Shown: positions 1 through 9,228 of the stretch, piece after piece
How positions within the stretch are numbered: position 1 is the stretch's first letter
How the letters are laid out: the number at the start of each line of letters is the position of its first letter
Source of the DNA: Thermomicrobiales bacterium
GTDB taxonomy: Bacteria; Chloroflexota; Chloroflexia; Thermomicrobiales; CADCWN01
NCBI GenBank assembly: GCA_030446685.1
Contig: JAUJMV010000014.1
Location: 19,686 to 75,386 of the forward strand
Direction of reading: 5' to 3'
DNA length: 55,701 bases
Position numbers and translations under genes: made by a program
The notes under the pieces: model-generated
What the model was told of the DNA's origin: nothing
Database searches by the model: none
What the model saw: the letters and a program-made list of their open reading frames with translations, nothing else

Positions 1-1
1 C

Positions 2-1423
2 AGCGATCAGCAGCAGTGGCAGAGCGTCTGCGGGCGGAGCCCCGCGCGGTCGCCCAACGTCAACCGGCTGGCGGCGGAGGGGCTGCGCTTCGAGCGGCCC
101 TACGCCACGGTCGCGCTCTGCTGCCCGTCGCGCGCCGCGCTGATCTCGGGGCAGTTCCCCTGGCACAACGGCATCCTCAACCAGATCCACGTCCCGGAGC
201 GCACCCGGTCGGACATGGTCCCGGGGGTGCAGACCTACTCGCAGCGCCTCGACGAGGCCGGCTACCGCCTCGGTTACAGCGGCAAGTGGCACGCCTCCTG
301 GGAGCGCCTGCCGACCGACTTCGGCTTCCACGACCTCGTCGAGCCGAGCGGCTGCAACCCCGAGCTGCTGCGCGCGGCGGGGTTCGCGGGGTCCGGCGGC
401 AGGCGGGGGGCGATCGAGGCCGAGTGGGCGGTGCAGTGGCCGGGCGACACGCCGCGCGTCTTCTACGGCATCGATCGGGGGCCGGAGGAGGCCACCGGCG
501 CGCACGTCGAGACGAGCGCCGGCATCGCGCTGCTCGAGCGCTACGCGCGGGAGACGCCGGACCAGCCCTGGTTCGTCACGATCAACGTCGTCGAGCCGCA
601 CGACCCCTACCTCCCGCTGGCGAAATATGCCGCCAACTACGACCCGGCGGACGTCGAGCTGCCGGCGAGCTGGCGCGACGACTTCGCCAACAAGCCGAAC
701 CTGAACCGGCGCGAGGCGGGGCTCTGGGCGGCGATGGGCGAGGCGCGGGTGCGGACGGCGATCGCGCGCTACTGGGCCTACTGCGAGCAGGTCGACGCGC
801 AGGTCGGGCGGGCGCTCGACGCGCTCGACCGCACCGGGCAGGCGGAGGACACGATCGTCGTCTTCACCAGCGACCACGGCGACATGCTCGGCGCGCACCG
901 GCAGTTCATCAAGGGCTGGCAGCCCTACGAGGAGACCTACCGCGTGCCGCTGGTGATCCGCTGGCCGCGCCGCATCGCGCCGGGCGGCGTCTGCCACCAC
1001 CTGGTGCAGTTGCACGACCTGGCGCACCTCTTCGCGGACGTGGCCGGGGCCGCGCCGATCGAACCGGCGGACGGCCGCTCGCTGCTGCCCCTGCTGGACG
1101 AGCCGGGGCGCGACGACTGGCCCGACGTCGCCTTCTGCCAGTACTACGGCGGCGAGTTCCTCTACACGCAGCGGATGGTGATCACCCCGCGCCACAAGTA
1201 CGTCTTCAACGCCTGGGACTTCGACGAGCTGTACGACCTGGCGGAGGACCCGCACGAGATCCGCAACGCGATCGACGACCCGGCCTACGCCGCCGTCCGC
1301 GACGACCTGCGGGCGCTGCTCTACGAGCAGATGGAGCGGCACGGCGATCCCTACGCGCAGAACCGCTACGGGGCGCCGCGCTACCTGCCGCGCGGCTCCG
1401 CCGCCCCGAAGGAGTTGCCGTGA
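2..1423 (+). CDS. Sulfatase family hydrolase, 5' end outside the window
   Basis: Type I sulfatase / phosphonate monoester hydrolase-like enzyme (alkaline phosphatase superfamily), expected to hydrolyse sulfate or phosphonate esters in the cytoplasm. The frame is open from base 2, and the first residues (SDQQQW) match the metal-binding N-terminus of the family, so only about 10-20 codons are missing. The formylglycine motif C-C-P-S-R-A-A-L-I-S-G is at visible residues 40-50. A GK-H motif follows at about residue 97, and the metal-ligand motif SDHGD lies near base 870. The C-terminal LYDLAEDPHE-type motif is typical. It ends 29 bp before the next sulfatase, so they probably form an operon. The true substrate cannot be told from sequence. 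Confidence 0.9.
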   Translation, partial: SDQQQWQSVCGRSPARSPNVNRLAAEGLRFERPYATVALCCPSRAALISGQFPWHNGILNQIHVPERTRSDMVPGVQTYSQRLDEAGYRLGYSGKWHASWERLPTDFGFHDLVEPSGCNPELLRAAGFAGSGGRRGAIEAEWAVQWPGDTPRVFYGIDRGPEEATGAHVETSAGIALLERYARETPDQPWFVTINVVEPHDPYLPLAKYAANYDPADVELPASWRDDFANKPNLNRREAGLWAAMGEARVRTAIARYWAYCEQVDAQVGRALDALDRTGQAEDTIVVFTSDHGDMLGAHRQFIKGWQPYEETYRVPLVIRWPRRIAPGGVCHHLVQLHDLAHLFADVAGAAPIEPADGRSLLPLLDEPGRDDWPDVAFCQYYGGEFLYTQRMVITPRHKYVFNAWDFDELYDLAEDPHEIRNAIDDPAYAAVRDDLRALLYEQMERHGDPYAQNRYGAPRYLPRGSAAPKELP

Positions 1424-1452
1424 TCCCGCCCTTGCCCCCGGAGGAGGGGCCG

Positions 1453-2880
1453 ATGGTTGCCCGCGAGCGGCCGCGTCCCCACGTCCTGCTGTTCATCTGC
1501 GACCAGATGCAGTACCAGCGCCAGGGGGCGATCGACCCGCTGGCCCGGACGCCCCACCTCGACCGCCTCGCGTCCGAGGGCGTCTTCTTCACCCACGTCC
1601 ACGCCGCCAACGGGCAGTGCGTCCCGTCCCGCGCCTCGATGCAGACCGGCCTCTATCCGCACGAGGCCGGGGTGATGATCATCTACGGCTTCCACGGCCA
1701 CACCGCCCACCTGACCGGCGCGCAGCCGACGGTCGGGCAGGTCTTCCGGGACGCCGGCTACACGACCGCCTACTTCGGCAAGACCCATTTCGGCACGTCG
1801 CTGGCGAGCCTGGGGTATCAGCACGGCGACGAAGGGCCGCCGCCGGGCGCGCGGGACGAGGGGGAGGGGCCGCGCCGCCACAGCCGGACCGACCGGGCGA
1901 TCGTCGACGCCGCGCTGGCGTTCCTGCGCGAGCACGATCCGGCCCAGCCGCTGTTCCTGACCGTCTCCGTCCACGAGCCCCATCCGCCCTTCGAGTTGGT
2001 CGAGCCGTTCACCGACCACTTCCCGCTCGACCGGCTCGCGGCGCCCCGCAGCTTCTACGAGGACGACCTGGCCGACAAGCCGGCCTTCCAGCGCGCCCAC
2101 GCGCTGGACGAGCGGCACGGCCAGCGCGACCCGCGGCGCGCCCGCGAGGAGTTGCGGCGCTACTACACGATGATCGCCCACGTCGACCAGTTGTTCGGCG
2201 AGGTGCGCGCGGCGCTGGCGGGGCGGGGCATGTGGGACGGGGCGGTGGCGCTGTTCACTTCCGACCACGGCGACATGATGGGCGCCCACCGGATGCGCCT
2301 GAAGGGCACGCTGCCGTACGACGAGATCTTCCGCGTGCCCTTCGTCCTCAAACTCCCGGCCGAGTCGGCGGCGCCGGCGCGGCGCGTGGTGGACGACCTG
2401 GGCAGCAACGTCGCCCAGCCGGGCACGCTGATCGAGGCCGCCGGGCTGCCGCTGCCGCCCGCGTTCCGCGGCGGCTCGCTGCTCCCGGCGTTGCGCCGCG
2501 GGGCCAGGCCGGCGGCGGAGGAGGTCTTCTTCGAGCACTACGGCGCGTACTGGGGCCTCCACCCGTTCCGCGCCGTCCGCCGGCGCGACGGCGACGGGGG
2601 GGAGTGGAAGTTCGTCAAATACTACGGCCCCGACGCGGGCGAGGCGGAACTCTACGATCTGGCGGCCGATCCCGACGAGATCCGGAACCGCGCGCGGGAC
2701 CCGGCGCTGGCGGCCCTGCGCGCCGACCTGGAGGCGCGGGTGGACGGCTGGTGGCGACGCACCGGCGGGCGCGACTTCGCCCACTACGAGTCGCCGGAGT
2801 TTAAGCTGAGCGGCGCCGCGACCCTGCGGGATCGACGGAGGGGGGGAGCGCCGGATCAAGACGGGGCGGCGGCTGGGTAG
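1453..2880 (+). CDS. Sulfatase family hydrolase
   Basis: 475-residue sulfatase-like protein. ATG 1453 is chosen because GGAGGAGG lies 7-8 bases upstream and the family N-terminus (HVLLFICDQMQ) follows at once; a GTG at 1420 overlapping the previous stop is a possible longer start. The formylglycine cysteine is Cys56 in C-V-P-S-R-A-S. GKTHF supplies the conserved lysine and histidine, and SDHGDMMGAH the metal ligands. There is no signal peptide, so it should act in the cytoplasm. The TAG stop and the last bases of the gene lie inside the left arm of a dispersed palindromic repeat (2877-2960), so the repeat may have reshaped the C-terminus. Confidence 0.9.
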   Translation: MVARERPRPHVLLFICDQMQYQRQGAIDPLARTPHLDRLASEGVFFTHVHAANGQCVPSRASMQTGLYPHEAGVMIIYGFHGHTAHLTGAQPTVGQVFRDAGYTTAYFGKTHFGTSLASLGYQHGDEGPPPGARDEGEGPRRHSRTDRAIVDAALAFLREHDPAQPLFLTVSVHEPHPPFELVEPFTDHFPLDRLAAPRSFYEDDLADKPAFQRAHALDERHGQRDPRRAREELRRYYTMIAHVDQLFGEVRAALAGRGMWDGAVALFTSDHGDMMGAHRMRLKGTLPYDEIFRVPFVLKLPAESAAPARRVVDDLGSNVAQPGTLIEAAGLPLPPAFRGGSLLPALRRGARPAAEEVFFEHYGAYWGLHPFRAVRRRDGDGGEWKFVKYYGPDAGEAELYDLAADPDEIRNRARDPALAALRADLEARVDGWWRRTGGRDFAHYESPEFKLSGAATLRDRRRGGAPDQDGAAAG

Positions 2881-2960
2881 GGGCGGGTTTGCACCGGCCC
2901 CGGCGGCTAACCCCATCGGCCGAGGTCCGGCGACCGGGCGGGTTTGAAACCCGCCCCTAC
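2877..2960. repeat. Palindromic dispersed repeat, GTAGGGGCGGG family
   Basis: An 84-bp element starts GTAGGGGCGGGTTTG and ends GGGTTTGAAACCCGCCCC plus TAC, so its ends are inverted repeats; the right arm is itself palindromic. A close relative is at 41777-41861. The left end overlaps the stop codon of the upstream sulfatase. Confidence 0.8.
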
Positions 2961-3059
2961 CGGAGCCCGGAGCAGGCGCCCCAGGGCGAGATCAGGGTGC
3001 GCGCCACGGTGCGCAACGAACCGGGGGGCTGCCGTGACGAGGGTAGAGGAGGATGGTGC

Positions 3060-4436
3060 ATGGTCGGCCCGAATTTCCTGATCATCATGAGCGACGAGCA
3101 CGACCCGCGGGTCAGCAGCCCGTACGGCCACCCCTTCGTCGAGACGCCGAGTATGCAGCGGCTGGCGGACGGCGGGGCGGTCTTCGAGGCGGCCTACTGC
3201 AACTCGCCGCTCTGCGTCCCGTCGCGCGCCTCGTTCATGACCGGCAAGCACCTCCACCGGATCGGCGTCTGGGACAACGGCGTGCCGCTCGCCAGCGACG
3301 AGCCGACCTGGGCGCACCGCCTCAACGCGCGCGGCTACGAGACGGCGCTGGCCGGGAAGATGCACTTCGTCGGCCCGGACCAGCGCCACGGCTTCCGCCA
3401 GCGCCTCGTCGAGGACATCCACGGGCGGTTCCACATGGGCGCGCCCGACTGGCGCACGCCGCCGTCCGGGCCGCGCCCGCCGATGCGCCGGCGGGTCGAG
3501 GAGGCGGGGCCGGGCGATTCGAGCTACCAGCAGTACGACGACCGGGTCGCCGAGGCGTCGCTGGCCTTCCTGGCCGACCCCGCCCGCCGGGAGCGGCCCT
3601 GGGCGCTCTGCGCCTCCTTCATCACGCCGCACTTCCCGCTGATCGTCCGGCAGCCCTACTTCGACCGCTACTTCCCGGCGCACGCCGATCTGCCGGCGAT
3701 CCCGCCCGGCCACCTCGACCGGCTGCACCCGCAGAACCGGCGGCTGCGCCAGTTCTTCGACTGCGCCGACTTCTCGGACGAGCAGATCGCCCGCGCCCGC
3801 GCCGCCTACTACGGCCTGGTCACCTTCTGCGACGACCAGATCGGCCGGCTGCTCGACGCGCTCGACGCGCGGGGCCTGGCGGAGGAGACGCTGGTCGCCT
3901 ACGTGGCCGACCACGGCGAGATGCACGGGCAGCACGGGATGTGGTGGAAGTGCTCGTTCTACGAGGGCTCGGCCCGCATCCCCTTCATCCTGCGCCGGCC
4001 GGGGCGGATCGCGCCCGGCGGCCGCTACGGCGCGGCCACGTCGCTCCTCGACCTGGTCCGCACGATGCTCGACCTCGCCGGCGACGACGCGCCGGACCTC
4101 GACGGCAGAAGCCTCGTCCCCCTCCTGGAGGGGCGCGAGCCGGACGGCGCGGGGCTGGCGCTCGCCGAGTACGAGGGGCACGGCACGGTCACGCCGGCGC
4201 GGATGGTGCGGCGCGGGCGCTTCAAGCTGAACTACTACCACGGCGAGCCGCCCGAGCTGTTCGACCTCGAGAGCGACCCCGACGAGTTCACCGATCTGGC
4301 GGCGGACCCGGAGCACGCGGCGATCCGCGAGGAGTTGACCGCGCTGGCGCTGGACGGCTGGGACCCGGTGGCGATCGACCGGCGCGTGCGCGAGAGCCAG
4401 GCGCGGCGGCGGATCATCGTCCAGGGCGCGGCCTGA
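3060..4436 (+). CDS. Sulfatase family hydrolase
   Basis: 458-residue sulfatase-like protein. ATG 3060 is preferred over upstream in-frame starts because GAGGAGGA lies just upstream and the conserved start (MVGPNFLIIMSDEHD) begins here; the open frame upstream only runs through repeat DNA. The formylglycine motif C-V-P-S-R-A-S-F has its cysteine at residue 52. GKMHF and ADHGEMHGQHGMWWK supply the active-site lysine, histidine and metal ligands. No signal peptide is seen. It resembles the protein at 13407 (both have a D-H-G-E-M followed by W-W-K) more than the neighbouring sulfatases, so these two may act on related substrates. It sits 99 bases beyond the palindromic repeat. Confidence 0.9.
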   Translation: MVGPNFLIIMSDEHDPRVSSPYGHPFVETPSMQRLADGGAVFEAAYCNSPLCVPSRASFMTGKHLHRIGVWDNGVPLASDEPTWAHRLNARGYETALAGKMHFVGPDQRHGFRQRLVEDIHGRFHMGAPDWRTPPSGPRPPMRRRVEEAGPGDSSYQQYDDRVAEASLAFLADPARRERPWALCASFITPHFPLIVRQPYFDRYFPAHADLPAIPPGHLDRLHPQNRRLRQFFDCADFSDEQIARARAAYYGLVTFCDDQIGRLLDALDARGLAEETLVAYVADHGEMHGQHGMWWKCSFYEGSARIPFILRRPGRIAPGGRYGAATSLLDLVRTMLDLAGDDAPDLDGRSLVPLLEGREPDGAGLALAEYEGHGTVTPARMVRRGRFKLNYYHGEPPELFDLESDPDEFTDLAADPEHAAIREELTALALDGWDPVAIDRRVRESQARRRIIVQGAA

Positions 4437-4470
4437 CGGGTGGCACTGTCAACGGGGCGGAGGGGCGCAG

Positions 4471-5913
4471 ATGCGGCGACCGAACATCCTGATCCTCTAC
4501 ACCGACCAGCAGCGCTGGGACGCGCTCGGCGTCAACGGCAACGCGGACATCCAGACGCCGCACCTCGACCGGCTGGCGGCGGAGGGGGTCAACTTCGACC
4601 ACCACTTCGTGCAGAACCCGGTCTGCATGCCGAGCCGCGCCAGCTTCCTCACCGGCCAGTACCCCGCCACGCTCGGCATCACCCACATGGGCGTGCCGGT
4701 GCCGCCGGAGACGGTGACGCTGCCGCGCATGCTGCGCCCCTACGGCTACCGGTCGGCGAACATCGGCAAGCTGCACTTCCTGCCGCACGCCAACCGCGAC
4801 CACCGCACCCTCCACCCCGACTACGGGTTCGACCAGTTGGAGATCGCCGACGAGCCGGGGCCGTACGAGGACGCCTACCGCGCCTGGGTGCGGCGGAAAG
4901 CCCCCGATCAGCTCGATCTGATCAGCCTCGGGCTGCCGCCGCACGCCGAGACGTGGCGCCGGACGCTGGGCCTCCGGGACGAGGTCGTCCACCCGGAGGA
5001 GCGGTTCCCCAAGCGGGCGCTGCCCTTCCGGGGCCGGGGCGACCTCACGCACACGGCGTTCGTCGCCGAGCAGACGATCGAGTTCATCGGGCAGGAGCGC
5101 GAGCGGCCCTGGCTCTGCGTCGCCGGGTTCTACTCGCCGCACGCCCCCTGGGTGGCGCCCCGGGAATACCTCGACCGCTACGATCCGGCGCGGCTGACCC
5201 TCCCGACGTTCCCGCCGGAGATCGACGCGCGGCGCGGCCAGCCGGTCGAAGCGACGCCGCACGACTCCGCCGCCCTGACCGCCGCCGCGGACGACGAACT
5301 GCGGGCGGCGCGGCACGGCTACTACGCGATGGTCAGCGAGGTGGACGACTGGGTCGGGCGGATCCTGGCGCAGCTGGCCGAGCTGGGGCTGGCCGAGGAG
5401 ACGATCGTCGTCTTCACCTCCGACCACGGCGAATGGCTCGGGGAGCACCTGCGCTACGGCAAGGGCTATCCGGGCGACGACGCCGTGAGCCGCGTCCCGC
5501 TGATCGTCCGGTGGCCGGGTGGGGGCTTCCGGACGGGGCGCACCTGCCCGGCGATCGTCGAGGCGGTCGATGTCGTGCCGACCCTGCTGGAGTGCGCCGG
5601 CATCCAGGCGCCGCCCCACCTCCAGGGCCGCTCGCTGGCGCCGCTGCTGGCGGGCGACGAGGCCGCGGCGCGGGGGCGCGATTCGGCGCTGATGGAGCAC
5701 GCCGGGTGGAAGAACCTGCGGACGCGCCGCCACCGCTACGTCGTCGAGGCCGGCGGCAAGGAGGCGCTCTACGACCTCGCGCGCGATCCGGGCGAGTACA
5801 CCGACCTGGCCGGCGATCCCGCCCAGGCCGGGGCGCTGGCCGAATTGCGCGGCCGGCTACTCCAGCGCCTGATCGAGCGGGAACGCCCGCTGCCCCGCAT
5901 CTGGCCGTATTAG
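4471..5913 (+). CDS. Sulfatase family hydrolase
   Basis: 480-residue sulfatase-like protein starting at ATG 4471, 34 bases after the previous stop with GGAGGGG upstream. The N-terminus MRRPNILILYTDQQRWD carries the Asp-Gln metal-binding pair. The formylglycine cysteine is Cys52 in C-M-P-S-R-A-S-F-L-T-G. GKLHF and SDHGEWLGEH follow at the expected distances, and the C-terminal LYDLARDPGEYTDL motif is typical of the choline-sulfatase-like branch. No signal peptide. It is the last gene of the first sulfatase block; the DNA beyond it is degenerate on the opposite strand. Confidence 0.9.
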   Translation: MRRPNILILYTDQQRWDALGVNGNADIQTPHLDRLAAEGVNFDHHFVQNPVCMPSRASFLTGQYPATLGITHMGVPVPPETVTLPRMLRPYGYRSANIGKLHFLPHANRDHRTLHPDYGFDQLEIADEPGPYEDAYRAWVRRKAPDQLDLISLGLPPHAETWRRTLGLRDEVVHPEERFPKRALPFRGRGDLTHTAFVAEQTIEFIGQERERPWLCVAGFYSPHAPWVAPREYLDRYDPARLTLPTFPPEIDARRGQPVEATPHDSAALTAAADDELRAARHGYYAMVSEVDDWVGRILAQLAELGLAEETIVVFTSDHGEWLGEHLRYGKGYPGDDAVSRVPLIVRWPGGGFRTGRTCPAIVEAVDVVPTLLECAGIQAPPHLQGRSLAPLLAGDEAAARGRDSALMEHAGWKNLRTRRHRYVVEAGGKEALYDLARDPGEYTDLAGDPAQAGALAELRGRLLQRLIERERPLPRIWPY

Positions 5914-5983
5914 GGCCTGTTCGCGCGCGACGTGATGGCGATTGGGGCAACGCCACCAGCGGCCCCAGGGTTCCCGTGGTGCT

Positions 5984-6085
5984 GGCGCTTGGGGCGTGCG
6001 CCAGCCAGGCGCTAGCGGACAATATGGCGACGAGCACCACGATCCCCGTTAGCAGCGCCAGCGTAGCCACCAAAACCAGTGCCAT
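5984..6085 (-). other. Hydrophobic-segment reading frame, probable remnant
   Basis: From ATG 6085 the minus strand encodes about 34 residues dominated by a strong transmembrane helix (MALVLVATLALLTGIVVLVA and onward to SAWLAHAPSAS). The frame stays open past this into the 3' end of the sulfatase, which is not credible coding sequence, and no good ribosome binding site is seen. It is probably the remains of a small membrane protein whose end was lost, lying in the same decayed stretch as the next two entries. The stretch between 5914 and 5984 shows nothing else. Confidence 0.3.
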
Positions 6086-6179
6086 CGACCGAACCGGGTC
6101 CCGCCACCGCCCGTATTCGGCGGGCCGGGCAGGGCGGCTGGTGATGCGGACTTGGTGGCGCCTATCGAATTCATGCGCG

Positions 6180-6693
6180 GTGACCAGGAACCGCGGTCCT
6201 CCGGGTCGCACATGTACAGCCGCAGGTCGCCGGTGCGTGCTGAAGGGGGCCACCCGCCGGACGAAGAGGATGAGCGTGCGGTCGGCGGGGAAGTCGACGC
6301 CGCGCATGCGGACGCCGGGAGCGGAAGCATCACGGGCCGTGGTCGGGCTCCAGGATGAGCATCGGCCGCCGCGCGCCGCCCCGTCGGGCGGACAGCATGG
6401 CGCGGCTGGCGGTCAGGGCACGGCCACAAGCGGCCACATTGGAAGGGTCGGACCAAACGCGATGTCCTCCGGGTCGCACACAACGCCGATACAGCCGCAG
6501 GTCGCCGGTGAAGGCGCCGTCCGGCGTTGGTGGCGGTGCGCGCCTGGCTGGCTTGAGCAAGCCGGCGGTAGCGTGCGGTCGGCGAAGTCGACGCCGCGCA
6601 TCGCCGTCGGCGCGGCTCCAGGATGAGCGGGGATCGCCGCGCGCGCGTCGGGCGGGCGGAAAGGCTGGCTGCTCCTTGGAATCGCAGGGTCAT
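6180..6693 (-). pseudogene. Two degenerate tandem copies of an unrecognised small gene
   Basis: Reading the minus strand from an ATG at 6693 with GAGGAGG upstream, recognisable peptide pieces recur twice in different frames: LSAR..RR..LILEP, then MRGVDF-ADRTL, then TGDLRLY..CDPED. Copy one covers about 6460-6693 and copy two about 6190-6440. Each copy is broken by several frameshifts, so neither could give a full protein. I do not recognise the family. The conserved order of the three blocks shows that a gene of roughly 90 codons was duplicated head to tail and then decayed, or that this stretch has many sequence errors. Confidence 0.5.
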
Positions 6694-6768
6694 CGCGCCT
6701 CCTCAGGGAATGTGCCCTTGGAGACAACGCCGATACCATTAGGTCACGGGTTGGCGCATGTCCGGCGT

Positions 6769-7406
6769 TCAGCGCCCGCGCGCGCCTGCGCGTCCGAGCA
6801 AGCGGCGGTAGGGGGCGAGGGGGTCGCCGTCGGCGCGGTTGGCGGGGTCGACGCGCGTCGGGCCCTCTTGTCAGTTGCACCTTGGGCAGCCGCTCCCTCG
6901 CCGTCCGCGCGCCTCCACCCGCAGCCCTCCAGCACCTGGCGCTTGGTCGCGCCGCCGTCGAAGTCGGCGGCGAAGCGCGCCAGGTCCAGGCCGACGCCCT
7001 CGGCCAGCTCGAAGAGGACGTGGCGCATCGAGATGCAGCGGCTGCCGGCGAAGAACGCCTCGCGGATCGCCCAGTCGAGGTCGTCGGCCAGGTCGGGGTC
7101 CTGCCGCTCGGCGCACTTGATCGCCTCGAACGCCGGCCACATCGTCACCGGCCACTCGCTGTCGGGGCGGTGCCAGGGCTGGTAGGGGATTCGGGGCTCC
7201 TCCAGCATCAGGATCGGCGTCTCGTTGTCGAGGATCGGCTTGGGGGTGGACTGCTTGTTGACGTATTCCAGGGCGAGGCTCTTGTGCGCGATCCGCACCT
7301 TGCCGCGCCACTCGTCGCGCAGCCGGCGCAGGCGGTAGGCGCTCAGGTAGGCGTAGGGGCAGTGGACATCGGAGTACATCGCGATCGTCACCGGCGCGTC
7401 GCTCAT
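6769..7406 (-). pseudogene. DsbA/FrnE-like thioredoxin-fold protein, frameshifted C-terminus
   Basis: ATG 7406 has GGAGGAGGG just upstream and begins MSDAPVTIAMYSDVHCPYAY, a DsbA/2-hydroxychromene-isomerase-like thioredoxin fold with a single-cysteine C16-P-Y motif in place of CxxC. The first 150 residues are intact. After VLEG the family sequence continues only by changing frame: GLRVEAR, then ERLPKVQL, then VDPANRADGDPLAPYRRLLGRAG ending at TGA 6769-6771. At least two indels are needed. If these are sequence errors the protein is about 210 residues and would be a cytoplasmic oxidoreductase or isomerase. If real, the gene is recently broken. Confidence 0.65.
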
Positions 7407-7614
7407 CGGACCCTCCTCCGCTGGTGCGCGGTGCGGCAGTTCACGACCGTGTCGGCGCGGCGCGCGGCCGGTCGGCCTATTGTAGCCGTCCCGGGGCGGC
7501 CGGTGTACCCGTCGATCCGTTCCCACCGCGCGGCGGCACTGGTCGGGCGGCGGCCGGGCGGCGGCCGGCCAGCACGCCCTCGCGCACGGCTGGGGGCGTG
7601 GCTGCGGCAACGGC

Positions 7615-8889
7615 TTACAGCTCCGGGAGGCGGCCCGCCCCGCCCATCCGCTCGCCGCGCGCCGGGGCGGGGCGCCGGACCCGCGGGCGGCTGAGCCAGG
7701 TCAGCGCCGGCGGGACGATCAGGGTCGTCAGGATGCTCATCACCACCACGACCGAGAAGAACTCGGCGGCGATCAGCCCGCGCGAGAGCCCCAGGCTGGC
7801 GACGATCAGCCCGACCTCGCCGCGCGGGACCATCCCCGTCCCGATGAGCGCCGCCGAGCGCAGGCCCAGGCCCAGCCCGCCGGCCCCCGCCCCGAGCAGC
7901 TTCGCCAGGACGGCCACCACCGTGATCAGCAGGGCGTCGCCGATGATGCGCGCGTCAAGGAAGAGGGCCGGGTCGACCCGCGTGCCCATGATGACGAAGA
8001 AGAAGGGGACCAGGAACTCGTAGATCGGCAGGGCGGCGTCCTCCAGCGCGTACCGCTCCTTCGCCTGGGCCAGCACCAGGCCGGCCAGGAAGGCGCCGAT
8101 GATCGCGGCCAGCCCCACCCGCGTCGCCAGCGTCGCCAGGCCGAGCATCAGCGCCAGGGCCAGGACGAGCGGCGCGTTGGCGAGGGGCAGCCGCTCGAGG
8201 TGGGTCTGGAAGCGGCTGATGGCGCGCACCCCGAGCAGCGCGACGAAGAGGGTGAAGCCGACCGCCTGGGCGGCGATCAGCCCGATGTCGAGCGGGTCGA
8301 CCGTCCCCCGCGGCCCCAACTGGCTGACGGTCGCCAGGATGATCATCGCCAGGATGTCGTCGATGACCGCCGCCCCGAGGATGATCCGCGACTCGGCCGC
8401 GTGCAGCACCCCCAGGTCGCGCAGCACGCGGGCGGTGATGCCGGTGCTGGTGGCGACGAGCGCGGCGGCGACGAAGAGCGCCGTCGCCGGTGCCTCGCCC
8501 CGCAGAGTCATCAGCCCGTAGCCAGCGGCGAAGGGCGCGAGCACGCCCAGCACGCCGACGAGCACCGCGCGCCGGCCGACCCCCAGCAGATCGGACAGGC
8601 GGGTCTCGAGCCCGACGAAGAAGAGGAGGACGATCACCCCGAGCTCGGCCAGCAGTTCGAGCACCAGGTTCGTCGCCTCCTGCGCGGTCGCGGCGTCGCC
8701 GTGGAAGAGGGCCACCAGGGCGGGATCGGCCGTGCCCGCCAGCCCGAGCGCGTGCGGGCCGATCAGCACGCCGGCCAGCAGCTCGCCGATCACGGCGGGC
8801 TGCCCGAGCCGGGCGAAGGCCGCCCCCGCCACCTTCGCCGCCAGGAAGAGGATGAAGAGGTCCGCCAGAATCGAGGCCGTCGCCGCCAT
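7615..8889 (-). CDS. CPA2-family cation:proton antiporter (Kef/NhaS-like)
   Basis: 424-residue integral membrane protein made of about 12 hydrophobic segments, starting MAATASILADLFILFLAAKVAG. The sequence QPAVIGELLAGVLIGPHALG and the central A-A-V-I-D-D-I-L-A-M motif, with the paired aspartates of the ion-binding site, place it in the monovalent cation:proton antiporter-2 family (KefB/NapA-like). It lacks the C-terminal TrkA-N regulatory domain of true Kef channels, so Na+/H+ or K+/H+ exchange for pH and salt homeostasis is likely. It reads away from the stress island and seems to be driven by the minus-strand half of the palindromic promoter at 8988-9026. Confidence 0.88.
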   Translation of the reverse strand: MAATASILADLFILFLAAKVAGAAFARLGQPAVIGELLAGVLIGPHALGLAGTADPALVALFHGDAATAQEATNLVLELLAELGVIVLLFFVGLETRLSDLLGVGRRAVLVGVLGVLAPFAAGYGLMTLRGEAPATALFVAAALVATSTGITARVLRDLGVLHAAESRIILGAAVIDDILAMIILATVSQLGPRGTVDPLDIGLIAAQAVGFTLFVALLGVRAISRFQTHLERLPLANAPLVLALALMLGLATLATRVGLAAIIGAFLAGLVLAQAKERYALEDAALPIYEFLVPFFFVIMGTRVDPALFLDARIIGDALLITVVAVLAKLLGAGAGGLGLGLRSAALIGTGMVPRGEVGLIVASLGLSRGLIAAEFFSVVVVMSILTTLIVPPALTWLSRPRVRRPAPARGERMGGAGRLPEL

Positions 8890-8987
8890 CGCGCACCCTC
8901 ACGGATCGCGCCACACCGGATCAATGCCAAGTGCGGCCGACCGGTCGCCCGCCGCGGGCACACCCCGCCGCACGGTTAGTCGCAACA

Positions 8988-9026
8988 AGCATAGACATTG
9001 ACAACGTTGGTGTCAAGTATTATATT
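8988..9026. promoter_or_regulatory. Divergent promoters sharing a TTGACA-N7-TGTCAA palindrome
   Basis: On the + strand TTGACA (8998-9003) is followed after 17 bases by TATATT (9021-9026). On the - strand TTGACA (complement of 9011-9016) is followed after 17 bases by TATGCT (complement of 8988-8993). The two -35 boxes are the half-sites of a perfect palindrome, so one bound protein could block both. The + promoter serves the small-protein/Hsp20 side and the - promoter the antiporter. The remaining bases of 8890-9228 show no gene; an in-frame ATG at 9127 with AGGAGG is discussed under rejected items. Confidence 0.6.
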
Positions 9027-9228
9027 GGTGAAGGAATCACTGGGCGGGCGCCTGCCGCCGGGACGTTCCCTGGGGACGCTGGCGGGCCGGCGACGATCCG
9101 CCGCCGTCTCCAGGAGGTAGGCGCCGATGGTCGCGCGGGCGCCCGGTCCTCCTCGCCGCTGCCGGGGCAGCGCCGCGCGTCCCCTCGACCCGACACTCCG
9201 CGGGCAAGGAGCGGAAAGGAGCAAGGCC

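Noticed and set aside
16-2880. A 954-codon open frame on the + strand covering the first two sulfatases
   Set aside because: Only its last 475 codons (from 1453) are real. The first half is the wrong frame of the upstream sulfatase, and runs of Arg and Ala reveal a high-GC shadow frame.
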